From Flavobacteriales bacterium (GTDB lineage: Bacteria; Bacteroidota; Bacteroidia; Flavobacteriales_F; PHOS-HE28): a stretch of 64,000 nucleotides of DNA. The notes under the pieces were generated by a model. It saw nothing but the letters and a program-made list of their open reading frames with translations. It was not told the origin of the DNA and made no database searches. Below, piece after piece: positions 1 through 8,703 of the stretch. A program made the translations under genes and the position numbers. The DNA lies in contig JADKJM010000014.1 in the NCBI GenBank assembly GCA_016721005.1, positions 62,001 through 126,000 on the forward strand. Direction: 5' to 3'. Numbering within the stretch: position 1 is the stretch's first letter; each line of letters starts with the position of its first letter.

Positions 1-707
1 CCTTCCTTGCCAACTTCGATCACATTCGGCATGGCGAACCTGCGTGCGGCATCATGGGTGTACAATGGAGTGTGTGCGTGGAAGAGCAGTTCTATTTGCT
101 CTGGCCTGTGTTCTTCCTGGTCTTCGGTAGAAGGCGGCTGCTTCCCTTGGCTATCCTGGCCTTGGGCGCCTTCGCGGTGTGGTACACCTTCCACGATCCG
201 GAACCCTTGGTGAGGTACTACCACTTGATCCCCAACATGCGATACCTCGCTTGCGGTGGACTGCTTGCGTGCTTGGTCCATCGCTGGCCGGATGTGATCT
301 CGGCGTGTCTCCGGAGCATTCCGACATGGGGACATTCAGTCATATACCTCGTGTGGCTCGCGGCTCTCTTCTTCGGGTCAGCCCTTCCCTTTGGTGCGCT
401 GCGAACCGTCCTCTTGTCCCACGGACCCATGCTCTTCTTCACCTATGTGTTGGCCCACCAAACACTTGGGACCGTCGGCTGGCTGCATGTCCGTCATCTT
501 CCCTGGATCGGGCATCTTGGCAGGATCAGCTATGGCCTTTACCTCATACACATGATCCCGATCTTCCTGATCTCGCGGATGGTGACATCGCCGGATTCGT
601 TCTGGTACACGGTTCCGCTCGCGATGCTTTGCACGGTCCTGCTCAGCGAGTTCAGCTACCGATACCTGGAATCCCCGTTCCTTCGATTGAAGTCGCGGTT
701 CGGTTGA
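1..707 (+). CDS. Acyltransferase 3 family protein (OafA/YrhL-like), 5' truncated by window edge
   Basis: The reading frame is open from base 3 and runs to a TGA at 705-707, so the gene begins before the window. The first ATG in frame (54) is internal: the residues around it form the family motif W-S-V-C-V-E-E-Q-F-Y-L-L-W-P, which normally lies well inside acyltransferase-3 proteins. The rest is a series of hydrophobic segments, as expected for the C-terminal part of this polytopic inner-membrane enzyme, and the tail motif Y-R-Y-L-E-S-P-F is typical. Members transfer acyl groups, usually acetyl, to sugars of O-antigen, capsule or other surface glycans. The substrate cannot be read from the sequence, though a polysaccharide cluster lies 8 kb downstream. 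It converges with trkA. Confidence 0.88.
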   Translation, partial: FLANFDHIRHGEPACGIMGVQWSVCVEEQFYLLWPVFFLVFGRRRLLPLAILALGAFAVWYTFHDPEPLVRYYHLIPNMRYLACGGLLACLVHRWPDVISACLRSIPTWGHSVIYLVWLAALFFGSALPFGALRTVLLSHGPMLFFTYVLAHQTLGTVGWLHVRHLPWIGHLGRISYGLYLIHMIPIFLISRMVTSPDSFWYTVPLAMLCTVLLSEFSYRYLESPFLRLKSRFG

Positions 708-719
708 TGATCGGCGGAC

Positions 720-1412
720 TCAGTACTGCCGTTCGCCGGTGAAGTGGGCCACTTCGTCCTTGGTGCCGAAGAGGACGAGGATGTCGCCTTTCTCGGGAAC
801 GAAGTCGGGATCGAGGACGCCGAGTGCGCCGAGTTTAATGGAGCGGCGGCCGAGGAAGGTTTTTTCGCTTTCCTTGCGCAGGACGGTGACGAGGCCGAGT
901 TGGCGTTCGCGGAGTTCGGGGTTCTGGTTGAGGACCTTGCCGACGAACTTGTCCGGGACGACGACCTCGGCGATGACGAAGCCGCCGGGGAGTTCGAATT
1001 GATCCACGAGGCGGCGGAGGTTGAGTTTGCGGGCGAGACCTTCGGCGGCTTTCTCCTCCGGGTGTACGATATCGGTGACGCCCATGGAGTTGAGGACCAT
1101 TTCGTGCAGGGGGTTGATGGCGCGGCTGATGACGCGCTTGACCTTGAGGTTGACGAGGAGGGCGGTGGTCATGATGTTGGCGCCCTGGTCCTCTCCGATG
1201 GCGACGACGGCGGCGTCCAATTCGGAAAGCGGCAAGGTGCTCATGGCCTGGGGGTCGTGGCTTTCGAGGCAGACCGCATAGCTGACCTCGCTCTTGATCC
1301 CTTCGACGGTGGCCATGTTGTGATCTATGGCGATGACCTCATGGCCCATGCCGGTGAGTTTGATGGCGAGGTGCTTTCCGAAATTGCCGAGGCCGAACAC
1401 TGCGATCTTCAT
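720..1412 (-). CDS. trkA: Trk/Ktr potassium uptake regulatory subunit TrkA
   Basis: This 230-residue cytosolic protein has an N-terminal Rossmann-type RCK domain (TrkA_N) starting M-K-I-A-V-F-G-L-G-N-F-G, with the G-x-G-x-x-G nucleotide-binding loop, and a C-terminal TrkA_C domain from about residue 140. Proteins of this size pair with one TrkH/KtrB membrane subunit and gate K+ uptake in response to bound nucleotide. The partner trkH lies directly upstream on the same strand; once the trkH frameshift is allowed for, only 6 bases separate the two, so they are probably co-transcribed. The start ATG at 1412 places the first strand of the Rossmann fold at residue 2, so it is well supported. No defect was seen in this gene. 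Confidence 0.95.
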   Translation of the reverse strand: MKIAVFGLGNFGKHLAIKLTGMGHEVIAIDHNMATVEGIKSEVSYAVCLESHDPQAMSTLPLSELDAAVVAIGEDQGANIMTTALLVNLKVKRVISRAINPLHEMVLNSMGVTDIVHPEEKAAEGLARKLNLRRLVDQFELPGGFVIAEVVVPDKFVGKVLNQNPELRERQLGLVTVLRKESEKTFLGRRSIKLGALGVLDPDFVPEKGDILVLFGTKDEVAHFTGERQY

Positions 1413-1418
1413 GGTGGT

Positions 1419-3180
1419 TCAATTGATGAGGATGTCCTCCTTGGGATAGCGATACTTGGTGACTTGCACTTGCCTGAGGACGCCGACCAGTATGGTGAGC
1501 GCACTTACGCGACCGACGAACATGACGACGACGAGCACGAGTTTGGCGGTTGAACCGAACTCCGGCGGTGATGCCCATGCTGAGGCCGACGGTGCTGAAT
1601 GCGCTGAAGCATTCGAAGGCGACGGGCATGAGGCCGGCGCCGCTCTCGAGCGAGGCGACCACGCTTACGGCAAGGCCGAGGAAGACCAGGGAAAGCACCA
1701 TGGTGGTGAATGCCCTGCGGATGCTGAGGTTGCTGACCTCGCGGCCGAGGAATTCGATGCGTCGGCGGCCGCGTGCGGTGGCGAAGATGTTGAGGGTGGC
1801 GATGGCGAATGTGGTGGTCTTGATGCCACCGCCGGTACTGCCCGGCGACGCCCCGATGTACATGAGGAAGATGGTGGTCATGAGCGTAGGCAAGCCCAGG
1901 GCGCTATAGTCCACCACTTGGAAGCCGGCGGTGCGTGGCGTGGCTCCTGTGAAGAACGCCGCCGACAACCGGCCGAACCAGGTGTGATGTTCGGCCAGTG
2001 CGCCGTTCCATTCGAATACCAGCACGGCCACGGTACCGGACAACAGCAGGAGCGAGGTGGTGATGAGGACAAGTCGCGTGCTCAGGTTCACCGTGCGTGG
2101 GAAGCGCTGGCAGGGTTTGCCGGTGAAGATCCTGATCACGCGTTGCACCACCCACAAGCGCGCGTAACGACCGAAGTTGAAGATGATGCCGAATCCCAGC
2201 CCGCCGAAGATCAACAGCAGTGCGAGCACCCACATCAAGGGGTAATTGAAGCGCAGGACCGGATCATACAGCCCCAAGGAATTGGTGCTGAACCCGGCGT
2301 TGTTGAACGCCGATACGGTATGGAAGATGGCGAACCAGACCTTGTCCTCGAAGGTGGCGAAGATGTTCGTCGGCAAACAGTAGAACACGAAAATGGCCCC
2401 GATGAACTCAACGACGAGCGTGAATGCGATCACCTTCACGATGAAGCCGCGCACGCCGCTGAGCGTGGTGCTGGCGATATCGCGGATGCGCAGTTGCTCT
2501 TCCAAGGAAGTGCGGCCTTTGAAGAAGAATGCGAAGAAGCTGGTGAATGTCATGACCCCCAAGCCACCGATCTGGATCAACACCAGGAGGATGATCTGGC
2601 CACCGAATGTGAGGTCCTTTCCGATGTCGATGGTGGACAGGCCGGTGACGCATACCGCGGAGGCGGAGGTGAAGATGGCATCGACCATGCCCAAGGGGCG
2701 CGTTGCGGAATTCGGCAACATGAACAGCCCGGCTCCGATGGTGATGAGAATGATGAAGCTCATGATGAACAGCAGCGCCGGGTTGAACAACCTGCTGTTG
2801 CGCCCGATCTCCAAACGGGAGAGTTCGATGAAGGAGAACAGGAGCAGGAAGACGAGCAAGGGGGCCGGACCGATCTTCTGTCCGATGGATGGTGCGAGGA
2901 GAATGGCGATGATGAGGATCAGCGCGAGGATGAACCATGCCACTTCGGCTTTCCGGATGTGCTCACCGCGCAGGCCGGTGCGCAGCAGGCTTCCGAGTGT
3001 TACGAAGGCCGCTGCGACCACGAGGCCGAAGCTCAATTGTTCCAACAATCCGTCCGTGGCGGCGTCGGCATGGTATCCGAATTCCACCAGCAAGAGGAAG
3101 ACCGTGAGCAGGATGATGGCCACCCGGGCCAAGCCCACCACTTCCTTGCGCAGCACCGTGCGGAGAAGTGTTCTTTTCAT
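1419..3180 (-). CDS. trkH: Trk/Ktr potassium transporter membrane subunit TrkH, frameshifted near its 3' end
   Basis: Polytopic K+ channel-like subunit. The main frame starts at 3180 and shows the repeated pore-loop pattern of the family, for example S-A-V-C-V-T-G-L-S-T and S-A-F-S-T-V-G-L-S-M-G. After G-I-T the open frame turns into Arg/His-rich sequence that runs on into trkA (nominal stop at 1339). Removing one base near 1566 restores P-E-F-G-S-T-A-K-L-V-L-V-V-V-M-F-V-G-R-V and an ending D-I-L-I-N with TGA at 1419-1421, which is the expected family C-terminus, about 586 residues in total. The gene is therefore either mutated or carries a one-base sequencing error; as read it lacks its last helix. 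It is upstream of trkA and probably in the same operon. Confidence 0.9.
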
Positions 3181-3291
3181 GGGGCCTTGCAGCGAATGCT
3201 CGCGCTGGACGCGCCGGGGATGGATCCACGAACTCCCGGCGGCCGGGCCAAAGCTAGGTGGAGCGGTCGTGTGGTCAACACCGAAGTTGGA

Positions 3292-5889
3292 CTAGCGTTC
3301 CTTGATGCGATAGGCGGTGACCCCGGTGCCTTTCCCGATCACGAGGTCGGGCCCGCCGTCCAGGTTCAGGTCCGCGATGCTGAAGAGCGTGTTCCCCTCC
3401 ACCGGCATGCCCGGCAGTGGAAGTCCGCCGACATCGAGCAACCATGCTTTGCCACTTGTGGGTGCGCATACACCGATCAACCGGCCGATGCCTTCGATCC
3501 TGAAGGACATTGCCGTTGGATCAAGTGGTGTTCCATGCGACCGCTCGAAGAGCACCTTGCCGTCCTTCAGGACGATCAATGAATCGCCCGCCACCTTCGC
3601 CACGGCCTGTTCGCCCTCGCTGTCCAGGTCGATGAACCGCAGCCGACCGTTGCCACCGGGCACCGTGCGCAACTCACTTCCTCCCAAGGTGGTCTCGTGG
3701 AGCGCGAGGTCCTGATCGAGCCATTGAATGCGGGTTGAGCGCAATTCGGCGCCGGGGATCACGGCTTGCACGTCCTTCAACCTTTCCAAGGTGGGATCGA
3801 CATGCTCGCGTTCCGCGCCCTTGCGATCGAGCAATTTCATCTCTCCGTTCCCAACGATCACGAGGATGTAGTCCTTGTTGCGGATGCGGAGATGATGGAC
3901 GGCTTCGGTACCCGGCGAGGCGAGCGTTGGTGCCTGCCATCCATCCACGTATGCGCCATCGAGACCGAAGTTCAACACGTGACCGTCCTTCGTGGGAACG
4001 AGTACGCGGTAGTCCTTGGTGTCGTCGTAATCCACGACCGCGATCGGCGCGGAGGCCGCTGACTTCAACCGCAATGGAAAGCCACCCATGTCCTTCCCGT
4101 TCCGATCCATGAAGTAGCAGGTGGTGGCCGTGTTGAACAGCAACTGCAACTTACCGTTCTTGAACTTGTCCACTTGATGCACCTCGCCCATGATCGGGCC
4201 ATCCAACGCGCGTGACCAAAGCACTTTCCCGGTGGAGGAGATCACATGAATGCGATGCGTTGTGTCCTGGACGAGGACTTCCCGCGTACCGTTCGTATGG
4301 TTCAGGAGGATGTCCGGACGGCGAAGGATGGGCGCACCCACCTCCGCGCTCCACAGATCGTTCCCTTCCGGTTGTTCGCCATTCGCATGTAACAACGCGA
4401 TCCCCACATGGACGATCCCGCTTCCCGTTGCGGAAAGCTGCATGCACAAACCGCCGTGCTTGGCCCACAATGAACTGCGCGCTCGAAAAGCACTGTCGGC
4501 ATCGGGGCGCATGCCGTCCGTGAACCAGCCTTGTGCGCGAATGGGATCCACCCACCAGGTGTACGACGTCTCCGAGGCTTGCCGTTGGAACCATTCCATG
4601 GTCCGCTTGTCCTCGGCCAAACTGCTTCCGTCATTCCACACATCGATGCTCGCGGTCAACGCGTTCACATCATCGCTCATCAATACGGTGTGCCCCAACA
4701 GGACCCACCAGGGCTGCTCGGGAAGCGCGCAACGTTCGCCCATCAGGGTCTGCCAGAAGACGGGTTCCTTCCACCGCGACAAGCGCGTTCCACGGTAGGA
4801 CAAGGTATCCGGGCCACTGCGCGCGTTCAGATCATCCATTGCCGCGTCGGGATCCTCTGTCTCCATGACCAGCCAGCGCTTGATGGAACCGTCCGCAGCG
4901 AATGCCGACGCTGTTCCCGCAGCTCCATGTACCCATGGGAACAACGCTTCATCCTTCACTTCGGCGACGGTCAGTTGATCACCTGCATCACGCACGTTCC
5001 ACATGCTCCATTGCGAAACACTGTTCGGCAGCACACGCGCCACATTCCATGGACCGTTCCCTTGCGCGATGATCGCGCTCGGCAATCGATGCGTGCCATT
5101 CGTGATCATCAACCCGCTCAACAGGATCGCATCCGGCTGGATGCGTAGGTCGAGCGCGGTCCAGCCATCGGGTACATCCAAGCGATCCAACCGTTCGGGC
5201 GTCCACCATCCGTTCAGCAAGCCCTTGGCGCGTGCCGCGTGAACAAGGACGTGTCCGTCGGTACCACCGCCCGTGGTCGAACGGGCTTTGGCGAACTCGG
5301 GATCCGCAGCGAGTGGCGTACCCCGTTCCAATTGGATACGCGCTTCTTCCACCAGTTCTGCGCTCGACGATGCCATCCACAATCCATCGCGCATGGCCAA
5401 CACCACGGTCGGCGATCCTTCCGCGAACCGCACGCGGATCGCATCACCGTTCTTCAACGCATCGAGATCGGATGGTGTGAGTTTGAACAGACTTGCGATC
5501 GCACCGGCATCCTTGGCGCGGATCGTCCCCACCAACAACGCATCGGCACTACCGGCGCCGGTGCGAAGGATCGCGATCAGCACAGGATCCACACCCAACG
5601 CTTCGCGGAAAGCAGGATCGGATTCGATCCGTTCGGCCACCAAGGCCATGGCGACACCGATCGATGCCGCACCGGGCTCTGCTTCCCAGGAATGCCACAA
5701 CAACGAACTGTGCGTGAAGCGATCCCATGTGCGATAGGGATCGGGGATCTCGAAGATCACCGCTGCCTGATCGGGGATCGCGGCCCACGGATCGGCGTTT
5801 CCGGTATGCACCGGATCCCAACGCAGGACGGTCCATACGGCGGCCCCGCCAACGGCAATGAGAAGGATGACAAGGAATGCGCGACGCAT
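3292..5889 (-). CDS. Membrane-anchored hypothetical protein with C-terminal beta-propeller-like repeats
   Basis: No firm family assignment. The start chosen is ATG 5889 (M-R-R-A-F-L-V-I-L-L-I-A), which gives an N-terminal hydrophobic anchor or signal; the longer open frame adds only Arg/Pro/Cys-rich residues. The product is 865 residues. The first half, with phrases such as A-V-I-F-E-I-P-D-P and repeated short strands, resembles DUF3352-like periplasmic proteins. The second half looks like a blade-repeat propeller: short hydrophobic strands with K-V-L-W-S-R, R-V-L-V-P-T-K-D-G-H-V and a final FG-GAP/VCBS-like D-L-N-L-D-G-G-P-D-L-V-I-G. It sits between rnhB and trkH on the same strand. A periplasmic location is inferred; the function is unknown. 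Confidence 0.8.
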   Translation of the reverse strand: MRRAFLVILLIAVGGAAVWTVLRWDPVHTGNADPWAAIPDQAAVIFEIPDPYRTWDRFTHSSLLWHSWEAEPGAASIGVAMALVAERIESDPAFREALGVDPVLIAILRTGAGSADALLVGTIRAKDAGAIASLFKLTPSDLDALKNGDAIRVRFAEGSPTVVLAMRDGLWMASSSAELVEEARIQLERGTPLAADPEFAKARSTTGGGTDGHVLVHAARAKGLLNGWWTPERLDRLDVPDGWTALDLRIQPDAILLSGLMITNGTHRLPSAIIAQGNGPWNVARVLPNSVSQWSMWNVRDAGDQLTVAEVKDEALFPWVHGAAGTASAFAADGSIKRWLVMETEDPDAAMDDLNARSGPDTLSYRGTRLSRWKEPVFWQTLMGERCALPEQPWWVLLGHTVLMSDDVNALTASIDVWNDGSSLAEDKRTMEWFQRQASETSYTWWVDPIRAQGWFTDGMRPDADSAFRARSSLWAKHGGLCMQLSATGSGIVHVGIALLHANGEQPEGNDLWSAEVGAPILRRPDILLNHTNGTREVLVQDTTHRIHVISSTGKVLWSRALDGPIMGEVHQVDKFKNGKLQLLFNTATTCYFMDRNGKDMGGFPLRLKSAASAPIAVVDYDDTKDYRVLVPTKDGHVLNFGLDGAYVDGWQAPTLASPGTEAVHHLRIRNKDYILVIVGNGEMKLLDRKGAEREHVDPTLERLKDVQAVIPGAELRSTRIQWLDQDLALHETTLGGSELRTVPGGNGRLRFIDLDSEGEQAVAKVAGDSLIVLKDGKVLFERSHGTPLDPTAMSFRIEGIGRLIGVCAPTSGKAWLLDVGGLPLPGMPVEGNTLFSIADLNLDGGPDLVIGKGTGVTAYRIKER

Positions 5890-5973
5890 CGTACTGCGCA
5901 AAGGTGGTCGGGGTACATGGCCTGCGGGCCGGCAACGGCACGCCCTTGCGCACACAAGGCTGTGGACAGGTGA

Positions 5974-6573
5974 TCAGATCAAAGCGACGGGCTCCTTCAA
6001 CAAGCGGAAGCTCATGCGGTGATGGATGCACGGCCCGTGCTGTTCGATCGCCGAGCGATGACCCCCCGTGGGATAGCCCTTGTTCACCGCCCAGCCGTAG
6101 ATCGGGTATTCGGCGTGCAAGCGCTGCATGAGTTCATCGCGGTGCGTTTTGGCGAGGATGCTCGCTGCCGCGATGGATCGGAAGCGACCATCACCACGAA
6201 TGTGGCAACTGTGCGGGATCCCGGTGTAGGCGTTGAACCGGGTCCCATCGATCAACAGGTGTTCCGGTCGAACATGGAGCGCATCCACCGCCAAGTGCAT
6301 CGCTCGGAAGGATGCGTTGAGGATGTTGATCGCATCGATCTCCATTGGATCCACGATCGCCACGGCCCATGCGATCGCGCGTTCCTCGATCAAGGGCCGA
6401 AGGGCATCACGCCGCGCTTCGTTCAATTGTTTGCTGTCATCAAGGCCAGGCAGCCGAACGCGCGGAGGAAGGATCACCGCTGCTGCGACGACCGGTCCGG
6501 CAAGGCATCCACGGCCGGCTTCATCACATCCCGCTTCGAGCAGGTTCTTCAGATGGTATGCGGCCAATGCCAT
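5974..6573 (-). CDS. rnhB: Ribonuclease HII
   Basis: This 199-residue protein is of normal length for bacterial RNase HII, the cytosolic endonuclease that cuts RNA in RNA-DNA hybrids and at single ribonucleotides in DNA. The signature C-D-E-A-G-R-G-C-L-A-G-P-V lies near residue 15 and supplies the first two acidic catalytic residues. A third is in L-L-I-D-G-T-R-F and a fourth in L-A-K-T-H-R-D-E-L-M. The gene starts 9 bases downstream of the glycosyltransferase stop on the same strand, so the two probably share a transcript. No anomaly was seen. Confidence 0.96.
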   Translation of the reverse strand: MALAAYHLKNLLEAGCDEAGRGCLAGPVVAAAVILPPRVRLPGLDDSKQLNEARRDALRPLIEERAIAWAVAIVDPMEIDAINILNASFRAMHLAVDALHVRPEHLLIDGTRFNAYTGIPHSCHIRGDGRFRSIAAASILAKTHRDELMQRLHAEYPIYGWAVNKGYPTGGHRSAIEQHGPCIHHRMSFRLLKEPVALI

Positions 6574-6582
6574 GGCGAAGGA

Positions 6583-7731
6583 TCACGCGTTCAGGTCAAG
6601 CCCTGCATCGGTACACATCCGCTGGAAGGAGGACCACAATGCGCTGGCGGAATCGTCCCAATTGTATCGGGTGGATCGTTTCAACCCCGCCTTCCGCAAT
6701 TGATCGGCGAGCGCGGGATCGGTGCAGACCTCGTGCAACGCGCGACTGATATCGGCCACGCTGAACGGATCGCAATAGTGTGCCGCATCGCCTGCGATCT
6801 CCGGCAAGCAGGTGGCTTCCGCAGCGACCACCGGCACCCCGCAGCGCATGGCTTCCGCCACCGGGATCCCGAAGCCTTCGAAATAGCTGGTGAAGGCCAA
6901 CACCTCCGCACCACCCATTGCCAAGCGTAACTGGTCCTGCTCCAAGCGACCGGTGAAGATCACGCGGTCCGGATGTTCGAGTTGCGACCAGGCCTGCTCC
7001 ATTCGCTCATCCCACCAGAACCGTTCACCTACGATGAGCAAACGCAATTCGCTCGGGTGGCTGGTGATCATCTGGTCGAAGGCCATCAACAGGCGGGCAA
7101 TGTTCTTGCGCGGATGCAAGGACCCGACGCAAATGATGTAGTGCTTCCCTTCGGTGAAGCGATCACGAACGCCTTGCTTCTCCGACTCTGCCAACGGTGC
7201 ATAGACCGTGCTCACCCCGTTGTAGACCACATCGATGTGCGTGGGATCCACTTCGTAGTGCGCGGCGATGTCGCGGCGACTGAACTCACTGACGGTGGCC
7301 AGCCGCGTGGCGTGCCGGGCAAAGCGTGGGAAGTACGTACGGTAGTAGTTGCTGTACTTCTTCGGAAGATCCTCCGGGTAATGCTCGAAGTTCAGGTCGT
7401 GGATCACCGCCAATGTGGGGATCGCGCTGTGCAACGCAAGGAATCCATCGGGACTGATGAAGGCATCCACCTTCAGCGCTTTCAGTTTGCGCGGGAGCAG
7501 CCAGTCGAACCATATGCGGTACAACACCGGGTGCCGCGTGGGCGGGAACATCACCACCGGGTGCACATTGGGTGCGTACACGAAGCGCGGATCGAATGCA
7601 CGATCGAAGAGGAAGAAGAACTCGTGCTCCGGGTGCGCTTTCACGATCCGCGAAAGCGTTTCGTGCGTGAACCAGCCGATACCCTCCAACTTGTTGGGAA
7701 GGAGAAGGCGGGTGTTGACGGCGATGCGCAT
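6583..7731 (-). CDS. Glycosyltransferase family 4 (GT-B) protein
   Basis: A 382-residue GT-B enzyme beginning M-R-I-A-V-N-T-R-L-L. The N-terminal acceptor domain is followed by a C-terminal nucleotide-sugar domain containing V-G-S-L-H-P-R-K-N-I-A-R-L and the GT4 donor-site motif E-G-F-G-I-P-V-A-E with its E-x7-E pair. Such enzymes build lipopolysaccharide, capsule or exopolysaccharide chains using UDP- or GDP-sugars; the exact sugar cannot be inferred. It lies at the head of the minus-strand group (glycosyltransferase, rnhB, propeller protein, trkH, trkA) and 1 kb from the flippase/Wzz/Wzy genes on the other strand, so a role in that polysaccharide is plausible. Confidence 0.92.
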   Translation of the reverse strand: MRIAVNTRLLLPNKLEGIGWFTHETLSRIVKAHPEHEFFFLFDRAFDPRFVYAPNVHPVVMFPPTRHPVLYRIWFDWLLPRKLKALKVDAFISPDGFLALHSAIPTLAVIHDLNFEHYPEDLPKKYSNYYRTYFPRFARHATRLATVSEFSRRDIAAHYEVDPTHIDVVYNGVSTVYAPLAESEKQGVRDRFTEGKHYIICVGSLHPRKNIARLLMAFDQMITSHPSELRLLIVGERFWWDERMEQAWSQLEHPDRVIFTGRLEQDQLRLAMGGAEVLAFTSYFEGFGIPVAEAMRCGVPVVAAEATCLPEIAGDAAHYCDPFSVADISRALHEVCTDPALADQLRKAGLKRSTRYNWDDSASALWSSFQRMCTDAGLDLNA

Positions 7732-7797
7732 GGGGCTAATTCACAGGGGATCCGAATAGGATCCGTTCAGAACGTGGATCAATTCAATGCACTTGGC

Positions 7798-8640
7798 CTA
7801 CCGAATTGTAAAACGCACAGGTACGCTCATCTGCATGGTCACAGGTTGCCCTCTGAAAAAGCCGGGGGTCCACGTTGGCATTGCCTTCAAGACACGCAAC
7901 GCCTCCTGGTCCATTGAACGCATGCCACCGCTCTTGATCACCCTGAAGTCCCGAAGCGATCCATCAATGCCTATCATGAATTCGACGTACGCTATTCCTG
8001 ATCTTCCTTGGTCCAGCGCATCCTGCGGATATCTCGTGACCGTAGAGAGATACCTGAATAATTCACCTATTCCACCGGGGTAGTCTGCCATTGAATCGGT
8101 GATGAAGAAGATGGTATCCGAGGGTGAGGTTGATATGGCCACCAACAAGGAATCGTCACCACCATAGAGATGATGGATCGTTCTCCCATCCCACCTGTTC
8201 CATTGCCGCGCAACACTCGCAGCACCAGCGAAATTCCACACCGACAATCCACTCGCTTCGAAGACGACACTGTCCTTCCTGATGCACACGGATCTGAATT
8301 GCTCATCGCAGACCTCACCCCTATACGGCGCCACCTCCATGATGCCTGAACAATAACCGACAGAGTCCTTCAGCAGGAGGCAGGTCTTCGCGCGTTGCAA
8401 AGCAACATCCTCAAGAAAGCCCAGTGCGAGTGTACTATCGTAGTACGCCTTTGCTCGACCCCAATCCCCCACTTGAAAGGCCTTATCGGCATTCTCCCTG
8501 CACATGACGCGTCTTTCCTGCCTCGCACGTTGAGCTTTCTTGTCACCAGCCTGCCCAAACGTGTTGAAGGAGAGTTGGATCAGAAAGACCATCACAACAA
8601 AGGAACCCACTTGGGGCAGCGCCATCTTGGATCGTACCAT
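7798..8640 (-). CDS. Secreted protein with TonB C-terminal-like domain
   Basis: The start chosen is ATG 8640 (M-V-R-S-K-M-A-L-P-Q), followed by a hydrophobic signal segment; a longer frame reaches 8709 but would overlap the divergent flippase start and adds no recognisable sequence. The product is 280 residues. The middle is Lys/Arg/Asp-rich with Cys residues and no recognised domain. The last roughly 70 residues match the TonB C-terminal fold: I-A-Y-V-E-F-M-I-G-I-D-G-S-L-R-D-F-R-V-I, then M-D-Q-E-A-L-R-V-L and P-V-R-F-T-I-R at the end. Bacteroidota carry many periplasmic proteins with such solitary TonB-C domains. No TonB proline-rich region or N-terminal tether is present, so it is probably not a classical TonB. 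Confidence 0.8.
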   Translation of the reverse strand: MVRSKMALPQVGSFVVMVFLIQLSFNTFGQAGDKKAQRARQERRVMCRENADKAFQVGDWGRAKAYYDSTLALGFLEDVALQRAKTCLLLKDSVGYCSGIMEVAPYRGEVCDEQFRSVCIRKDSVVFEASGLSVWNFAGAASVARQWNRWDGRTIHHLYGGDDSLLVAISTSPSDTIFFITDSMADYPGGIGELFRYLSTVTRYPQDALDQGRSGIAYVEFMIGIDGSLRDFRVIKSGGMRSMDQEALRVLKAMPTWTPGFFRGQPVTMQMSVPVRFTIR

Positions 8641-8703
8641 TGTCGAGTTCTTCGGACCAAAGTAGCGTTTAGGGGATCCTACGGCCCTAAGCATTTTCAC
8701 TCC

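Noticed and set aside
1339..1418. trkH running 74 bases into trkA as a genuine overlap
   Set aside because: The tail is Arg/His-rich and unlike the family; a one-base correction restores the normal TrkH ending at 1419.
1456..3582. A 708-codon open frame on the plus strand opposite trkH
   Set aside because: It is the complement of trkH, rich in Glu/Asp/Gly/His with no domain pattern; GC-rich genes commonly leave such frames open.
8395..8703. Extended N-terminus for the flippase
   Set aside because: The region is antisense to the TonB-C-domain gene, and the flippase family N-terminus begins at ATG 8704.
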